The translations under genes were made by a program, and so were the position numbers. From assembly GCA_036675815.1 (NCBI GenBank), contig JAKFEE010000022.1, forward strand, positions 208,208 through 272,207: a DNA stretch of 64,000 bases, read 5' to 3'. Source of the stretch: JAKFEE01 sp036675815 (lineage in GTDB: Bacteria > Pseudomonadota > Alphaproteobacteria > Rhodospirillales > Magnetospirillaceae). Shown piece by piece: positions 1 to 9,460 of the stretch (within the stretch, counting starts at the first letter, position 1; the number at the start of each line of letters is the position of its first letter). Under the pieces are notes generated by a model. The model was not told the DNA's origin and searched no databases. It was given only the letters and a program-made list of their open reading frames with translations.

Positions 1-196
1 CTCGGCTCCCGAACTTGCGTTCAAGATAGAGCGCGCGCGGCATACCGTCCGCGGGCATGTCCGGATTGAGCAAGAACGGCCGCCACCCGATCCGGGCCGT
101 CATGTGCGGCCGCATGGCCAGGGCGCGATCAAGCCGCTGCAACCCGACGTAGCACCAGGGGCAGATTGTGTCGAAAATGACCTCGACTTTGACCAT
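1..196 (-). CDS. DsbA-family (FrnE-like) thiol oxidoreductase, N-terminal part
   Basis: Only the first 65 codons lie in the window; the gene runs off the left edge. The start is an ATG at 196. The N-terminus is a beta strand followed by a CPWCY motif at about residues 12-16. This is the thioredoxin-fold active site of the DsbA/FrnE/2-hydroxychromene-2-carboxylate isomerase group. The later segment (GWRPFLLNPDMP) is typical of cytoplasmic FrnE-like proteins. No signal peptide is visible. The substrate is unknown. Confidence 0.85.
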   Translation of the reverse strand, partial: MVKVEVIFDTICPWCYVGLQRLDRALAMRPHMTARIGWRPFLLNPDMPADGMPRALYLERKFGSR

Positions 197-354
197 GTGC
201 CTCAGTGCCCCCGTACCACCGCGGTCCAGACGCGGGGCTCATGCTCATCCGGTTTTTCGTGCCGAATTCTTTGTAAGCTACAGCATAATACGCAGGCTGT
301 GGACGGGGAAGGCAAGCACCGGCAAGGCTGAGTGCCCATGAGTGCCGATTGACT

Positions 355-369
355 ACTGAACGGTTCAGT
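355..369. promoter_or_regulatory. TetR-type palindromic operator upstream of RND efflux genes
   Basis: The perfect palindrome ACTGAAC-g-GTTCAGT (7-bp arms, 1-nt centre) lies 42 bp upstream of the adaptor-protein start. Short perfect palindromes at this position are common targets of TetR/AcrR repressors that control RND pumps. No TetR gene is in the window, so the regulator is inferred only. Confidence 0.55.
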
Positions 370-411
370 CTAACTTAACGCTTCCGGCTGGGTGGGGGGA
401 ACGAGGCTTCA

Positions 412-1554
412 ATGCGAAAGAGTGTGGTGTGGCTTGCGGCGCTGGCGTGCTTGGTCGTCGGCGGCTATGCCATTTGGTACACACAGGGGCAGCCCCCGTT
501 GTCGGCCTGGTTCGGCACAGCGCCAGCTAGCAATGATGCTGCGGCTCAATCGCAGAAGCAGCAAGATTCGGACATGCGGGCCACCGTCGAGGCGGTGAAG
601 GTCACGGTCGGGACGATCACCCGAGAAATTTCCGCCATTGGCAGCGTGCGCTCGGACGAGTCGGTGGTCGTCCGGCCCGAAATTCCGGGACGCATCGCCA
701 AGATCCTGTTCGATGAAGGCCAGCGGGTAACCCGCGGCCAGCCGCTCATCAGGCTGGACGGCACCATCCTGGCCGCACAATTCGAGCAGGCCAAGGCCAA
801 CCTCGCCCTGAGCCTAGCCAACAGCGAACGCGCCCAGAAGCTCTATCGGCAGGGCGCCGGCACCGAACGGGCGCGCGACGAAGCCGCGGCCAAGCTGCGC
901 GTGGACCAAGCGGCGATCGAGGTGTCGCGCGCCGCCCTGGACAAGACGGAAATCGCCGCCCCCTTCGACGGCATCCTCGGCCTTCGCAAGGTCAGCGTCG
1001 GTGCTTACGTCACGGCAGGCGAGGACATCGTCAATCTCGAGAAGATCGATCCGGTGAAACTGGACTTCCGGGTGCCCGAGACCTATCTGCGGTCGGTGCG
1101 CATCGGCCAGCCACTGGCCGTTTCCGTCGATGCCTTCCCGGATCGCACCTTCTCGGGAGAGATCTATGCCATCGACCCGCTGGTGGACAAGAACGGCCGC
1201 AGCATCGTCATCCGCGCCCGCGTCCCCAATGAGGATCTGATCTTGCGGCCGGGCCTGTTCGCGCGGGTCAAGCTGGAGGTCGAACGGGTCGCCGATGCCA
1301 TTCTGGTGCCGGAGGAAGCGGTTGTACCGCGCGGCGACCAGACCTTGATCTACAAGGTGGTCGGCGACGGCTTCGAGGAGGTGCCGGTCGAACTCGGCCT
1401 GCGTCGTGGCACCCAGGTCGAGGTGGTCAGCGGGTTGTCGCCCGAGGATGTCGTCATCACCGGCGGCCAGATGAAACTGCGGCCTGGCACCAAGATCAAC
1501 GTCGTCTCGGCCACGGCCGACGGTGATCCGGCCGCCCGGCGGCGGGGGGCCTGA
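412..1554 (+). CDS. RND efflux periplasmic adaptor (membrane fusion protein)
   Basis: A 380-residue AcrA/MexC-type adaptor that would bridge the inner-membrane RND pump at 1559 to an outer-membrane channel. It has an N-terminal membrane anchor at about residues 5-23. A biotinyl-lipoyl half-motif follows (PEIPGRIAKILFDEGQRV, about residues 88-105), then an alanine-rich alpha-hairpin, the second lipoyl half (AAPFDGILG) and beta-barrel domains. The stop is 4 bp before the pump start, so the two are cotranscribed. The palindrome at 355-369 suggests repression by a TetR protein. No outer-membrane factor gene is adjacent. Confidence 0.93.
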   Translation: MRKSVVWLAALACLVVGGYAIWYTQGQPPLSAWFGTAPASNDAAAQSQKQQDSDMRATVEAVKVTVGTITREISAIGSVRSDESVVVRPEIPGRIAKILFDEGQRVTRGQPLIRLDGTILAAQFEQAKANLALSLANSERAQKLYRQGAGTERARDEAAAKLRVDQAAIEVSRAALDKTEIAAPFDGILGLRKVSVGAYVTAGEDIVNLEKIDPVKLDFRVPETYLRSVRIGQPLAVSVDAFPDRTFSGEIYAIDPLVDKNGRSIVIRARVPNEDLILRPGLFARVKLEVERVADAILVPEEAVVPRGDQTLIYKVVGDGFEEVPVELGLRRGTQVEVVSGLSPEDVVITGGQMKLRPGTKINVVSATADGDPAARRRGA

Positions 1555-1558
1555 GCCG

Positions 1559-4500
1559 ATGACACTCCCTGGTCTCTGTATCAGGCGTCCGGTTCTGGCT
1601 ACGGTCATGAGTCTGGTGGTCGTCCTCCTGGGCATCATCGCCTACGATCGATTGTCGGTCCGCGAGTACCCCAATATCGACGAGCCGGTGGTGACGGTGC
1701 AAACCGAATACCCCGGCGCCAGCTCCGAAGTCGTCGAGAGCCAGATCAGCAACGTCATCGAGGACTCGCTGGCCGGCATCGAGGGCATCGAGATTTTGAC
1801 GTCGATCAACCGCTCGGAGCGCAGCCAGATCACCGTGCAGTTTCGCGTCGACCGTGATCCCGATGCTGCGGCGAACGACGTTCGTGACCGCGTTGGCCGG
1901 GTGCGCGGCCGCCTGCCGGACGACGTCGAGGAACCGGTGATCGCCAAGGTCGAGGCCGACGCCCAGCCCATCATGTATCTGGCCTTTTCCAGCGAACGCC
2001 ATTCACCGCTGCAGGTCACCGACATCGCCGACCGTTTCGTCAAGAACAAACTGCAGAACCTGAACGGCGTCGCCGACGTCCGCATTTTCGGCGAACGTCG
2101 CTATGCCATGCGGATTTGGCTCGACCGCGCCCGGCTGGCCGCCTATCAACTGACGCCCCAGGACGTCGAGAACGCGCTGCGCCGCCAGAACGTCGAGATT
2201 CCGGCTGGCCGTATCGAAAGCGCCGAGCGTGAATTCACGGTCCTCAGCGAGACCGACCTGCGGACTCCGCACCAGTTCGAACAGATCATCATCAAGGATG
2301 CCGAGGGCTATCTCATCCGGCTCAAGGATGTGGCGCGCGTCGAGATCGGTGCCAGCGACGAACGCCGCGTTGTGCGCTTCAACGGCGAGAGCGCCGTCGC
2401 CTTGGGTGTCGTCAAGCAATCGGTGGCGAACCCCTTGGAGGTGTCCGCTGCCGTCCGCGTGGCCTTGCCGCAGATCGAACAAAGCCTGCCCGAGGGCATG
2501 CGCGTGCGCATCGCCTATGATTCGTCCATCTTCATCGAACGCTCGATCGGTGCGGTGTTCAACACCATCGGCGAAGCCATCGTGCTGGTGATGGTGGTCA
2601 TCTTCCTGTTTCTCCGCACGCTGCGGGCCAGCATCATTCCGCTGGTGACCATCCCGGTATCGCTGGTCGGCACCTTCGCCCTGATGTACTTCCTCGGCTT
2701 CACCATCAACACCTTGACCTTGCTGGCCATGGTTCTGGCCATCGGCCTGGTGGTCGACGACGCCATCGTGATGCTCGAGAACATCTTCCGTCACATCGAG
2801 GAGGGCGAGCGGCCGATGGCGGCGGCGATCAAGGGCAGCAAGGAGATCGCCTTTGCCGTCATGGCCATGACCATCACCCTGGCCGCCGTCTACGTGCCCA
2901 TCGGCTTCATGGAAGGGCGCACCGGCAAGCTCTTCACCGAATTTGCCTGGACTCTGGCGTGCGCGGTCCTGGTGTCAGGCTTCGTGGCGCTCACGCTGAC
3001 GCCCATGATGTGCTCGCGCATGCTGCGCCACGAAACCAAGCATTCGCGCTTCTACAATCTGATCGAGGCCGGCCTGGATGCCTTGACCGACGGGTATCGC
3101 GCCGTGCTGCGCCGGGTGCTGCGGGTCCGCTGGCTGGTCGGCTTGGGAGTCGTCCTGGTGGCAGGGCTGGCCTATGGCACCTTCACCACGCTCAAATCCG
3201 AACTCACGCCTACGGAGGACCGTGGCACCATCGTCGGCATCGGCATTGCGCCGGAGGGCGCCACCATCGGCTACGTCGACAGGTATGCGCGCCAGATCGA
3301 GGACATCATCGCGCAGCACCCGCAACTCGAACGGTACTTCGTCATCAGCGGCAGCCCGGTGGTCAATCAGATGCTGGCGTTTGTTCGCCTCAAGGACTGG
3401 AGCGAGCGCGACGTGCCCCAGCAGCAGGTGGTGCAGGAACTGGGGCAGAAGCTGTTCGAGGTTCCCGGCCTTCAGGCCTTCGCCGTCAATCCGCCATCGC
3501 TGGGTCAGCGCGCCACCTCCAAGGCCTTCCAGATGGTCATTCAAACCTCGGGCGATTACCAGGAACTGCAGCGGATCAGCGAGGCAATGCTGGACGCGGC
3601 GGCGGACTACCCCGGGCTTCAGGCGGCCGACAGCGACCTCAAGCTCAACAAGCCGCAGATCCGCGTTGAGGTGGACCGCGACAAGGTAGCCGATATCGGC
3701 ACATCGGTGGACGTCGTCGGGCGCACGCTGGAAACCATGCTGGGCGGGCGCATCGTCACCCGCTTCAAGCAGGAGGGTGAGCAATACGATGTCATCGTCC
3801 AGGTCACCGATGCCGATCGCCGTGACCCCGACGATCTGTCGACCATCTATGTGCGCGCCGATGATGGCGGCATGGTGCAGCTATCGAACCTGGTCACCGT
3901 CACCGAGACGGTGGCCCCCCGCGAACTGAACCATTTCAACCAGCTTCGCTCGGCCAAGATTTCGGCCAATGTCGCGCCAGGCTACGCGCTGGGCGATGCC
4001 ATCACCCACATGGAAGCCGCGGCGGAGCGCATCCTGCCGCCAAGTGCCCGCGTCGATTGGGATGGGCCGTCGCGCGAGTTCAAATCGTCGAGCCAGGGCC
4101 TCTACATCACGTTCGTCCTGGCGCTGTTCTTCATCTACTTGGTGCTGTCTGCGCAATTCGAGAGCTTCGTCGATCCGCTGGTGATCATGCTGACGGTGCC
4201 GCTGGCCATGGCCGGGGCGCTGGTCGCACTGAAACTTACGGGCGGCACCCTCAACGTCTACAGCCAGATCGGTTTGGTCACGCTCATTGGCCTAATCACC
4301 AAGCACGGCATTTTGATCGTCGAGTTCGCCAACCAACTGCGGGAAAGCGGAATGGCGTTGCGCGACGCCGTGATCGAGGCGGCGACGCTGCGGCTGCGGC
4401 CGATTCTGATGACGACCGGCGCCATGGTGCTTGGCTCGATCCCCCTGGCATTGGCTACGGGCGCCGGGGCCGAGAGCCGCCAGCAGATCGGCTGGGTCAT

Positions 4501-4639
4501 CGTCGGCGGCATCAGTTTCGGCACGGTGCTGACGCTGTTCGTGGTGCCGGCGGCCTACACCATGTTGGCGCGGCGCCAACGTGCGGAACCGCTGGCCGAA
4601 GGAATCGCGCCCGCGCCGCCGGCGAAGGCCGCCGAATAG
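1559..4639 (+). CDS. RND multidrug efflux pump, inner-membrane transporter (AcrB/MexF type)
   Basis: A 1026-residue proton-driven HAE1-type RND transporter, close to the usual length. I chose the ATG at 1559 over an upstream in-frame ATG inside the adaptor gene because the protein then begins MTLPGLCIRRPVLATVM, the usual RND N-terminus. TM4 carries the paired aspartates (GLVVDDAIVMLENI) and TM10 the lysine (GLITKHGILIVEFANQLR) of the proton relay. Two large periplasmic loops are present. It forms an operon with the adaptor. Substrates cannot be read from sequence. Confidence 0.95.
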   Translation: MTLPGLCIRRPVLATVMSLVVVLLGIIAYDRLSVREYPNIDEPVVTVQTEYPGASSEVVESQISNVIEDSLAGIEGIEILTSINRSERSQITVQFRVDRDPDAAANDVRDRVGRVRGRLPDDVEEPVIAKVEADAQPIMYLAFSSERHSPLQVTDIADRFVKNKLQNLNGVADVRIFGERRYAMRIWLDRARLAAYQLTPQDVENALRRQNVEIPAGRIESAEREFTVLSETDLRTPHQFEQIIIKDAEGYLIRLKDVARVEIGASDERRVVRFNGESAVALGVVKQSVANPLEVSAAVRVALPQIEQSLPEGMRVRIAYDSSIFIERSIGAVFNTIGEAIVLVMVVIFLFLRTLRASIIPLVTIPVSLVGTFALMYFLGFTINTLTLLAMVLAIGLVVDDAIVMLENIFRHIEEGERPMAAAIKGSKEIAFAVMAMTITLAAVYVPIGFMEGRTGKLFTEFAWTLACAVLVSGFVALTLTPMMCSRMLRHETKHSRFYNLIEAGLDALTDGYRAVLRRVLRVRWLVGLGVVLVAGLAYGTFTTLKSELTPTEDRGTIVGIGIAPEGATIGYVDRYARQIEDIIAQHPQLERYFVISGSPVVNQMLAFVRLKDWSERDVPQQQVVQELGQKLFEVPGLQAFAVNPPSLGQRATSKAFQMVIQTSGDYQELQRISEAMLDAAADYPGLQAADSDLKLNKPQIRVEVDRDKVADIGTSVDVVGRTLETMLGGRIVTRFKQEGEQYDVIVQVTDADRRDPDDLSTIYVRADDGGMVQLSNLVTVTETVAPRELNHFNQLRSAKISANVAPGYALGDAITHMEAAAERILPPSARVDWDGPSREFKSSSQGLYITFVLALFFIYLVLSAQFESFVDPLVIMLTVPLAMAGALVALKLTGGTLNVYSQIGLVTLIGLITKHGILIVEFANQLRESGMALRDAVIEAATLRLRPILMTTGAMVLGSIPLALATGAGAESRQQIGWVIVGGISFGTVLTLFVVPAAYTMLARRQRAEPLAEGIAPAPPAKAAE

Positions 4640-4700
4640 ACGAGGACCTATCCGCAGGATGCGGGTGCGGGGTCGGCGAAGGGCGCCCATCTGAGGGCGC

Positions 4701-7139
4701 ATGAGACGAAGCGCCGCCAAGAAGGCCTGGAAGCTCGCCGGCAGCATCACATCGCTGGCCATTCTGGTGTTTGCGCTGTGGCTGCTGCAGCGGGCGCTGG
4801 GAAAATACGAGTTCAGCGACATCGCCGCCCGCCTCGGCGAGACCTCGTGGGTGGCGATCGCGGCGGCGCTGGGTGCGACCTGCGGGAGCTATCTGGCGCT
4901 CGGTGGGTTCGACTGGCTGGCGACCCGGTACATCGGCCGCGATGTTCCCCTGGGCCGGGTGATGATGGCCTCGTTCGTCAGCCATGCGGTGAGCCACAGC
5001 GCCGGTTTTGCCGCGCTGACCGGGGGGGCCATCCGTTACCGTATGTATGCCGCCGCCGGCCTCACCGCGCTCGAGGTTGCCAAGGTCATCGTCTTCTGCG
5101 GTCTGACCTTCATGGTCGGAGCGTGTACCCTGGCGGCGCTGGCCTTACTGATGGAACCATCCAAGTTTGCGGCGCTGACCGGCTTTGGCGAGCCGGTGCT
5201 GCGCGTTTCCGGAGCCGCAATCCTGGGGTTGGTCGCAGCCTACCTGATGCTTGGCGCGCTGCGGCGGCGACCGTGGCGGATGTTCGGCCGCTCGTTCGTC
5301 GTGCCGCCGCTGCGCGTTGGCCTGCGACAGATACTGGTGTCGGCGGTGGATCTGGGCTTTGCCGCGACGGCCCTGTACGTGCTGCTGCCCGTCGGGGCCC
5401 CGACGCTGTGGGCGATGATCGGCATCTATGTCCTGGCCAATCTGGCGGGTCTGGTCACGCACGTGCCGGGTGGCTTGGGCGTCTTCGAGACCGCGGTGGT
5501 GCTGATGCTGCCCGAAGTGCCGCCCGATGCCACCCTGGGGGCACTCGTGCTGTTTCGCGTCACCTACAATCTGGTGCCACTGGCGCTGGGCGCATTGATA
5601 CTGATCGCCTTTGAGGTGCTCAGCCGGCGCCGTTCCGCCGTGCACGCCGCTCGACTGGTGACACGCGAACTCGAACCCACGGTGCTTGCATTCCTGGTGT
5701 TTTCGGTCGGCGCCATGCTGCTGGTCACCGGCGCGGTACCGGAAAATCCGGCGCGGATGGCGACTTTGCAGGCGTGGCCAGCGCCTGTGGTGCAGGGCAG
5801 CCATCTTGTCGCCTCGGCGGCCGGCGCGGGGCTGCTGTTGGTGGCGCGCGGCATTTTTCGGCGGCTGGCAGGTGCCTATAGGGCAGCCCTATTGCTGTTG
5901 GTCCTTGGCGGTGCTGCGGCGATGATGCGCGCCTTGGACTATGAAGAGGCCACTGCATGCGCGGCCCTCACGCTGGCGCTGGTGGTGTCCAGACGCGGGT
6001 TCTATCGACGGCAATCGGTGGCCGCCTTGGGCTATTCCTCGGGGTGGACCGTCGCCGCCGCGGCTATCGTCATCGCCACCGCGTGGCTGACCGTGCTCGC
6101 CTTCCGTCGCGAAACGGCCAACCTCGATATCGAGGCTTTGCTGCGCATGGACGAAGCGGGGCGTGCCCTGCGTGCCGCGGTGGCGGCGATGGGCGTCTTC
6201 GCCGCCGGGCTTCTACTGAGCGTACGGCGGCGCGTGGTGACGTCGCACCTGCCCGATGCGGGTCAGTTGGCCGCGGCGGCAGCCATCATTGCCGCAACCG
6301 AGACTGTTGCCGGCTGTCGCGCCCTGTCGGGCGGTCACCACCTGATGTTCGACGGCCGCGGCGAAGCGTTCATCATGTACCGCCGCAACGACGCGTTCTG
6401 GGTGGCCCTGGGCGAGCCCGTGGGACCCAGAAATGCATGGCTGGATTTGGCTTGGCGATTTCGCGAGGCCTGCGAGGCGGCCGGTGCCTCCCCGGTTTTT
6501 TTTCTGGTGCCGTCGCGCACCCTGTATCTTGACCTGGGGCTGACCTTTGCCGGCATCGGTGAGCGCGGTCGGGTCGAGTTGGCGCAATTTTCCCTCGCCG
6601 ATCCGCAACATGCCGAGTTGCGCCAAGTTCACGCGAGCGTGCAGCGCTCCGGCCTGCAGTTTGAGATGATGGCGGTGGGGACGCGGCCCGACCTCGATCC
6701 GAGCGGGCGCTTTCCCATGGCCGTGGCGCGGCAGGCCGGCGGCGAGTTGGTGGCCGCGTCGCCGCTGTGGCAGGCGGGCGGCGAATTGGCCCTTGCCGAT
6801 GTCCGACTGCTGTCCGCGGCCCCGCAAGGCATCGATGATTTCATGGCGGTGGAAGTCATGTTGTGGGCGCAGCACAATGGCGGCCGCGGGTTCGAGTTCG
6901 ACCCGCTGCCGCTCGATCCGGCCGATCCCTTGCTCGACAAACTGGCGCGCTTGGCCGGGCGACCGTGGTCGAAAGACCTCAGATTGCGTCAGAAATACCG
7001 CGCGCAGTGGTTTCCGCTGCACGCCGCGGTGCCGCCCGGCCTCACCTTGCCGGCAGGTGCCAAGGTGCTGACGGCCTCGCCTAGGGCTGGTTCAGCGCAT
7101 CCTGGCGGGCGCGGATTTCCGGCGGCCATTGTGACTTGA
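4701..7139 (+). CDS. MprF-like lysylphosphatidylglycerol synthetase/flippase family protein
   Basis: An 812-residue protein with a long hydrophobic N-terminal part of about 14 membrane segments (UPF0104 flippase type, including TGGAIRYRMY). A cytosolic DUF2156 domain follows at about residues 530-790 (FDGRGEAFIMYRR, GFEFDPLPLD). MprF proteins transfer amino acids from aminoacyl-tRNA to phosphatidylglycerol and flip the product, which lowers surface negative charge and raises cationic-peptide resistance. The transferred amino acid is unknown. The 3' end overlaps the convergent cytochrome c gene by about 59 bp. Confidence 0.85.
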   Translation: MRRSAAKKAWKLAGSITSLAILVFALWLLQRALGKYEFSDIAARLGETSWVAIAAALGATCGSYLALGGFDWLATRYIGRDVPLGRVMMASFVSHAVSHSAGFAALTGGAIRYRMYAAAGLTALEVAKVIVFCGLTFMVGACTLAALALLMEPSKFAALTGFGEPVLRVSGAAILGLVAAYLMLGALRRRPWRMFGRSFVVPPLRVGLRQILVSAVDLGFAATALYVLLPVGAPTLWAMIGIYVLANLAGLVTHVPGGLGVFETAVVLMLPEVPPDATLGALVLFRVTYNLVPLALGALILIAFEVLSRRRSAVHAARLVTRELEPTVLAFLVFSVGAMLLVTGAVPENPARMATLQAWPAPVVQGSHLVASAAGAGLLLVARGIFRRLAGAYRAALLLLVLGGAAAMMRALDYEEATACAALTLALVVSRRGFYRRQSVAALGYSSGWTVAAAAIVIATAWLTVLAFRRETANLDIEALLRMDEAGRALRAAVAAMGVFAAGLLLSVRRRVVTSHLPDAGQLAAAAAIIAATETVAGCRALSGGHHLMFDGRGEAFIMYRRNDAFWVALGEPVGPRNAWLDLAWRFREACEAAGASPVFFLVPSRTLYLDLGLTFAGIGERGRVELAQFSLADPQHAELRQVHASVQRSGLQFEMMAVGTRPDLDPSGRFPMAVARQAGGELVAASPLWQAGGELALADVRLLSAAPQGIDDFMAVEVMLWAQHNGGRGFEFDPLPLDPADPLLDKLARLAGRPWSKDLRLRQKYRAQWFPLHAAVPPGLTLPAGAKVLTASPRAGSAHPGGRGFPAAIVT

Positions 7140-7533
7140 TGTAGGAGAGCACGGCGCGGATCTCGCGATCGCTCAGAACGTCGTCGAAGGCCGGCATGTC
7201 GCTCGCATAGCCGGGCGGCGCCACCGACTGAATGCCCTCCTTGGTGATCCGAAACAGCACCGAATCGGGGTGATGCCAGGTGTGTCCGCTGGCATCGTGG
7301 GGCGGCGCCGGCAGCCGCCCATTCGGCAGGCGCGTCCGCCAATTCGGTTGCCCTTCGAACTGGGCGCCGTGACACGTGGCGCAGTGTGTCGAATAGATGT
7401 CCTGCCCCAATGCCACCAGCGCGGGGGCGTCGGGCTCCAGGCGGGAACCATCGTCACCGACCAGGACGGTGAGCGCCGCGCCGCCGGCGCCCACGGACGC
7501 CAGCGCGACCACCCAAAGCCATTTCCTCTTCAT
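7081..7533 (-). CDS. Class I cytochrome c, single haem
   Basis: A 150-residue protein. The ATG at 7533 gives a short basic start and a hydrophobic segment at about residues 5-25 that serves as signal or anchor. One CATCH haem motif lies at about residues 51-55, and a methionine ligand candidate is in the SDMPAF context at about 111-116. It resembles small membrane-linked c-type cytochromes that carry electrons to oxidases. It stands alone and is convergent with the MprF-like gene. The electron partner is unknown. Confidence 0.85.
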   Translation of the reverse strand: MKRKWLWVVALASVGAGGAALTVLVGDDGSRLEPDAPALVALGQDIYSTHCATCHGAQFEGQPNWRTRLPNGRLPAPPHDASGHTWHHPDSVLFRITKEGIQSVAPPGYASDMPAFDDVLSDREIRAVLSYIKSQWPPEIRARQDALNQP

Positions 7534-7685
7534 TCGCGCACCGTCCGCCGTTCGTGTTGGGGGCAGAATAGCGGTTCGTCGCCGTCGTGGCGACCTTGTG
7601 AAGCGGGGACAAGCTGGGTGGGACCCCCTTGATTTACCGCGCGTGTTTCCCAGGAAAGGGCGGGAGAACCACGAGGAAAAAGCAC

Positions 7686-7952
7686 ATGCCCCTGCTGATT
7701 TGCCCCAACTGCCAAACCGGGATGAAGGAGATCGAGCGCGACAGCGTCCACATAGACATGTGCCCCCAGTGTCGCGGCGTGTGGCTGGACCGCGGCGAAC
7801 TGGAAAAACTGCTGTCGAACCTGCGATCGGCCGGCGAGCAGTGGGAGCGCCATGAGAGCCGCGCGCCTTATCCGCAGAGCCACGGCTATGGGCACGGCCA
7901 CCACCACAAGAAACGCAAGAAGCCGTGGGATTTATTCGAGTTCTTCGACTGA
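7686..7952 (+). CDS. Small zf-TFIIB-type zinc-ribbon protein
   Basis: An 88-residue cytoplasmic protein. I chose the ATG at 7686 because the protein then begins MPLLICPNC. It has two CxxC pairs (CPNC and CPQC) about 22 residues apart and the CRGVWLDRGELEKL signature typical of zf-TFIIB proteins (COG3809-like). A histidine-rich stretch (GHGHHHKKRKK) precedes an acidic/aromatic tail, DLFEFFD. Function in this family is not known; metal binding is likely. Confidence 0.85.
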   Translation: MPLLICPNCQTGMKEIERDSVHIDMCPQCRGVWLDRGELEKLLSNLRSAGEQWERHESRAPYPQSHGYGHGHHHKKRKKPWDLFEFFD

Positions 7953-7972
7953 TTGTCGACAGGATCGGGCCA

Positions 7973-8013
7973 CTCGGGGGAGGGGACACGCGATTGCGGC
8001 TACCTCCCCCGAG
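7973..8013. repeat. Long perfect inverted repeat (11-bp stem)
   Basis: CTCGGGGGAGG at 7973-7983 is matched by its exact complement at 8003-8013 around a 19-nt loop. It follows the zinc-ribbon gene. There is no T-run on either side, so it is not a standard intrinsic terminator. It may stabilise the 3' end of the mRNA. Confidence 0.6.
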
Positions 8014-8090
8014 GGAGAGTGGAAAGGTATGGAGAAGGGTGATACCTAGTTCCGGGTAAGCAATCCCCTACCTCCACCGTAGAGGTTTCG

Positions 8091-8291
8091 ATGGCTCAGT
8101 CCGCTCACGCTTTCGCCGCCAAGGTTGCCACCGCGCCGAAGGCACCGGCCCACAAAAACTATATGGTGTACAAGGACGGGCGGCCGTTCCTGATCGTCAA
8201 CGCCACCTTGGCGCATGTCGATCATCTGGTGCAACGCTTCGCCCTCTACGAGGCGGAATACAACTGGACGTTCTCACCTCACGCCGCGTGA
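8091..8291 (+). CDS. Small hypothetical protein
   Basis: A 66-residue ORF with a plausible ribosome-binding site (AGAGG about 6 nt upstream of the ATG). The N-terminal third is Ala/Lys rich (AFAAKVATAPKAPAHK) and the rest is folded-looking (YMVYKDGRPFLIV, then an amphipathic segment). I do not recognise a family. It lies alone between the zinc-ribbon and hemerythrin genes. Confidence 0.5.
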   Translation: MAQSAHAFAAKVATAPKAPAHKNYMVYKDGRPFLIVNATLAHVDHLVQRFALYEAEYNWTFSPHAA

Positions 8292-8573
8292 CCCGGCAGC
8301 GACGCGAACATCTCGGCATATCGCGAATCATGGCGGAGGGGAGGCGAAGCCCATGTCGCACGGCCGCCGCAGACCGTTCCAGCGGGTGAAGAAACCTACC
8401 CAATACTGGTATGCCCGCCCGGTCGCAGGCTATAGTGCGGATCGCGGATCCGCTTGCGCAGCTGGTCCAGCAGCGCGTAGACGCCAGCAGAGGAGCAGCG
8501 ACTTTGGCCTATCCGTTAGGAGCACCTCGGTGGCGCATTGGCAGCCGTTTTAGTACATCAGGATGAATCGACG

Positions 8574-9224
8574 ATGAAGCTGATCGATACATTGCAAGAC
8601 GAACATGTGCTGATCGATCAGGTGCTAGGATCCTTGCGCGCGTACGTCGGCGGACTCGTCGACGGGACTGCGGACCCGGATGACGGCAGACGCTTCGCCG
8701 CGTTCTTCACCGGGTTTGCCGGCCATTTCCATCACGATCGCGAGGAGCGAGTGTTCTTCGATGCGCTCGTGACGGGTGCGGAACTGCCGGGCGACCGCGG
8801 ACCAGTGCACGCCGTCAGACACGAGCACGCCGAGATGGAGGAGTGGCTGTGCGAGATGACGCCGTTTCTCGAACAGAGGCCGCAGTCCGAGGAGGATCTT
8901 GCTCGGCTTCAGGCTCTGGCAACGCGCTACTCGCACGCGCTCTGGCGTCATATCGACGCGGAGAACTCCGTCCTGTACCCCGAGGGTGTCGAGCGACTCA
9001 TGCGGCGCGGCATTCGCGAGTTGCCGGATCGGCCGATGAGCGAGGCGGAAGCGGCCGCGCGCGAGGGCGGCGCGGCCCTGCTGGTCCGTTATCCGCCGGT
9101 CGAGGACTTTACGCTCACGCGCGGTGACGGTTGTTTCATGTGCCGAGCCCACGGTGAGACCTGCGACGGACTCGAGGCCGAGTGGTGGAGCGAGCTCGAG
9201 TGGGAAGAGTTTTACCTCAGGTGA
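8574..9224 (+). CDS. Hemerythrin HHE-domain protein
   Basis: A 216-residue cytoplasmic protein. The ATG at 8574 gives MKLIDTLQDEHVLIDQ, the usual start of bacterial HHE proteins. Candidate iron ligands are H11, the HFHHDREE cluster near residue 55, HEHAEMEE near 83 and HIDAENSVLYP near 127, which match the H/E pattern of a diiron four-helix bundle. A C-terminal extension carries CFMC and a further Cys (HGETC), so a second metal site is possible. Such proteins bind O2 or NO or serve in iron/oxidative stress. It appears monocistronic. Confidence 0.85.
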   Translation: MKLIDTLQDEHVLIDQVLGSLRAYVGGLVDGTADPDDGRRFAAFFTGFAGHFHHDREERVFFDALVTGAELPGDRGPVHAVRHEHAEMEEWLCEMTPFLEQRPQSEEDLARLQALATRYSHALWRHIDAENSVLYPEGVERLMRRGIRELPDRPMSEAEAAAREGGAALLVRYPPVEDFTLTRGDGCFMCRAHGETCDGLEAEWWSELEWEEFYLR

Positions 9225-9460
9225 CGCAAGCGACCGAAACTCCTGCTGCGCCACGAAAGCCAAGCCCATCTTAGGCACTTCGAGGAACACGCAGGCACCG
9301 AGCGCCGCCGCCTTGGGAGCCACTCTTGGCTCTGATGTTGCCAGCGCCTCACGCCCTCGGGTGCGGGGCACTGCCACGACCGATAAACCCTGAATTAGTC
9401 GGTCTGACCGCTGAAAAGGCTTGCCGTCCTTGTGGTTAAGTCGGTGGAGCCTGCCGCGTT

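Noticed and set aside
7081..7989. 302-codon version of the cytochrome c ORF
   Set aside because: The N-terminal 152 codons are low-complexity Arg/Pro/Ser sequence overlapping the zinc-ribbon gene. The signal peptide starts at 7533.
9225..9460. Possible 3' tRNA-Ser fragment marking the far end of an island
   Set aside because: I looked for the GGTTCGAATCC T-arm sequence or an acceptor copy and found none.
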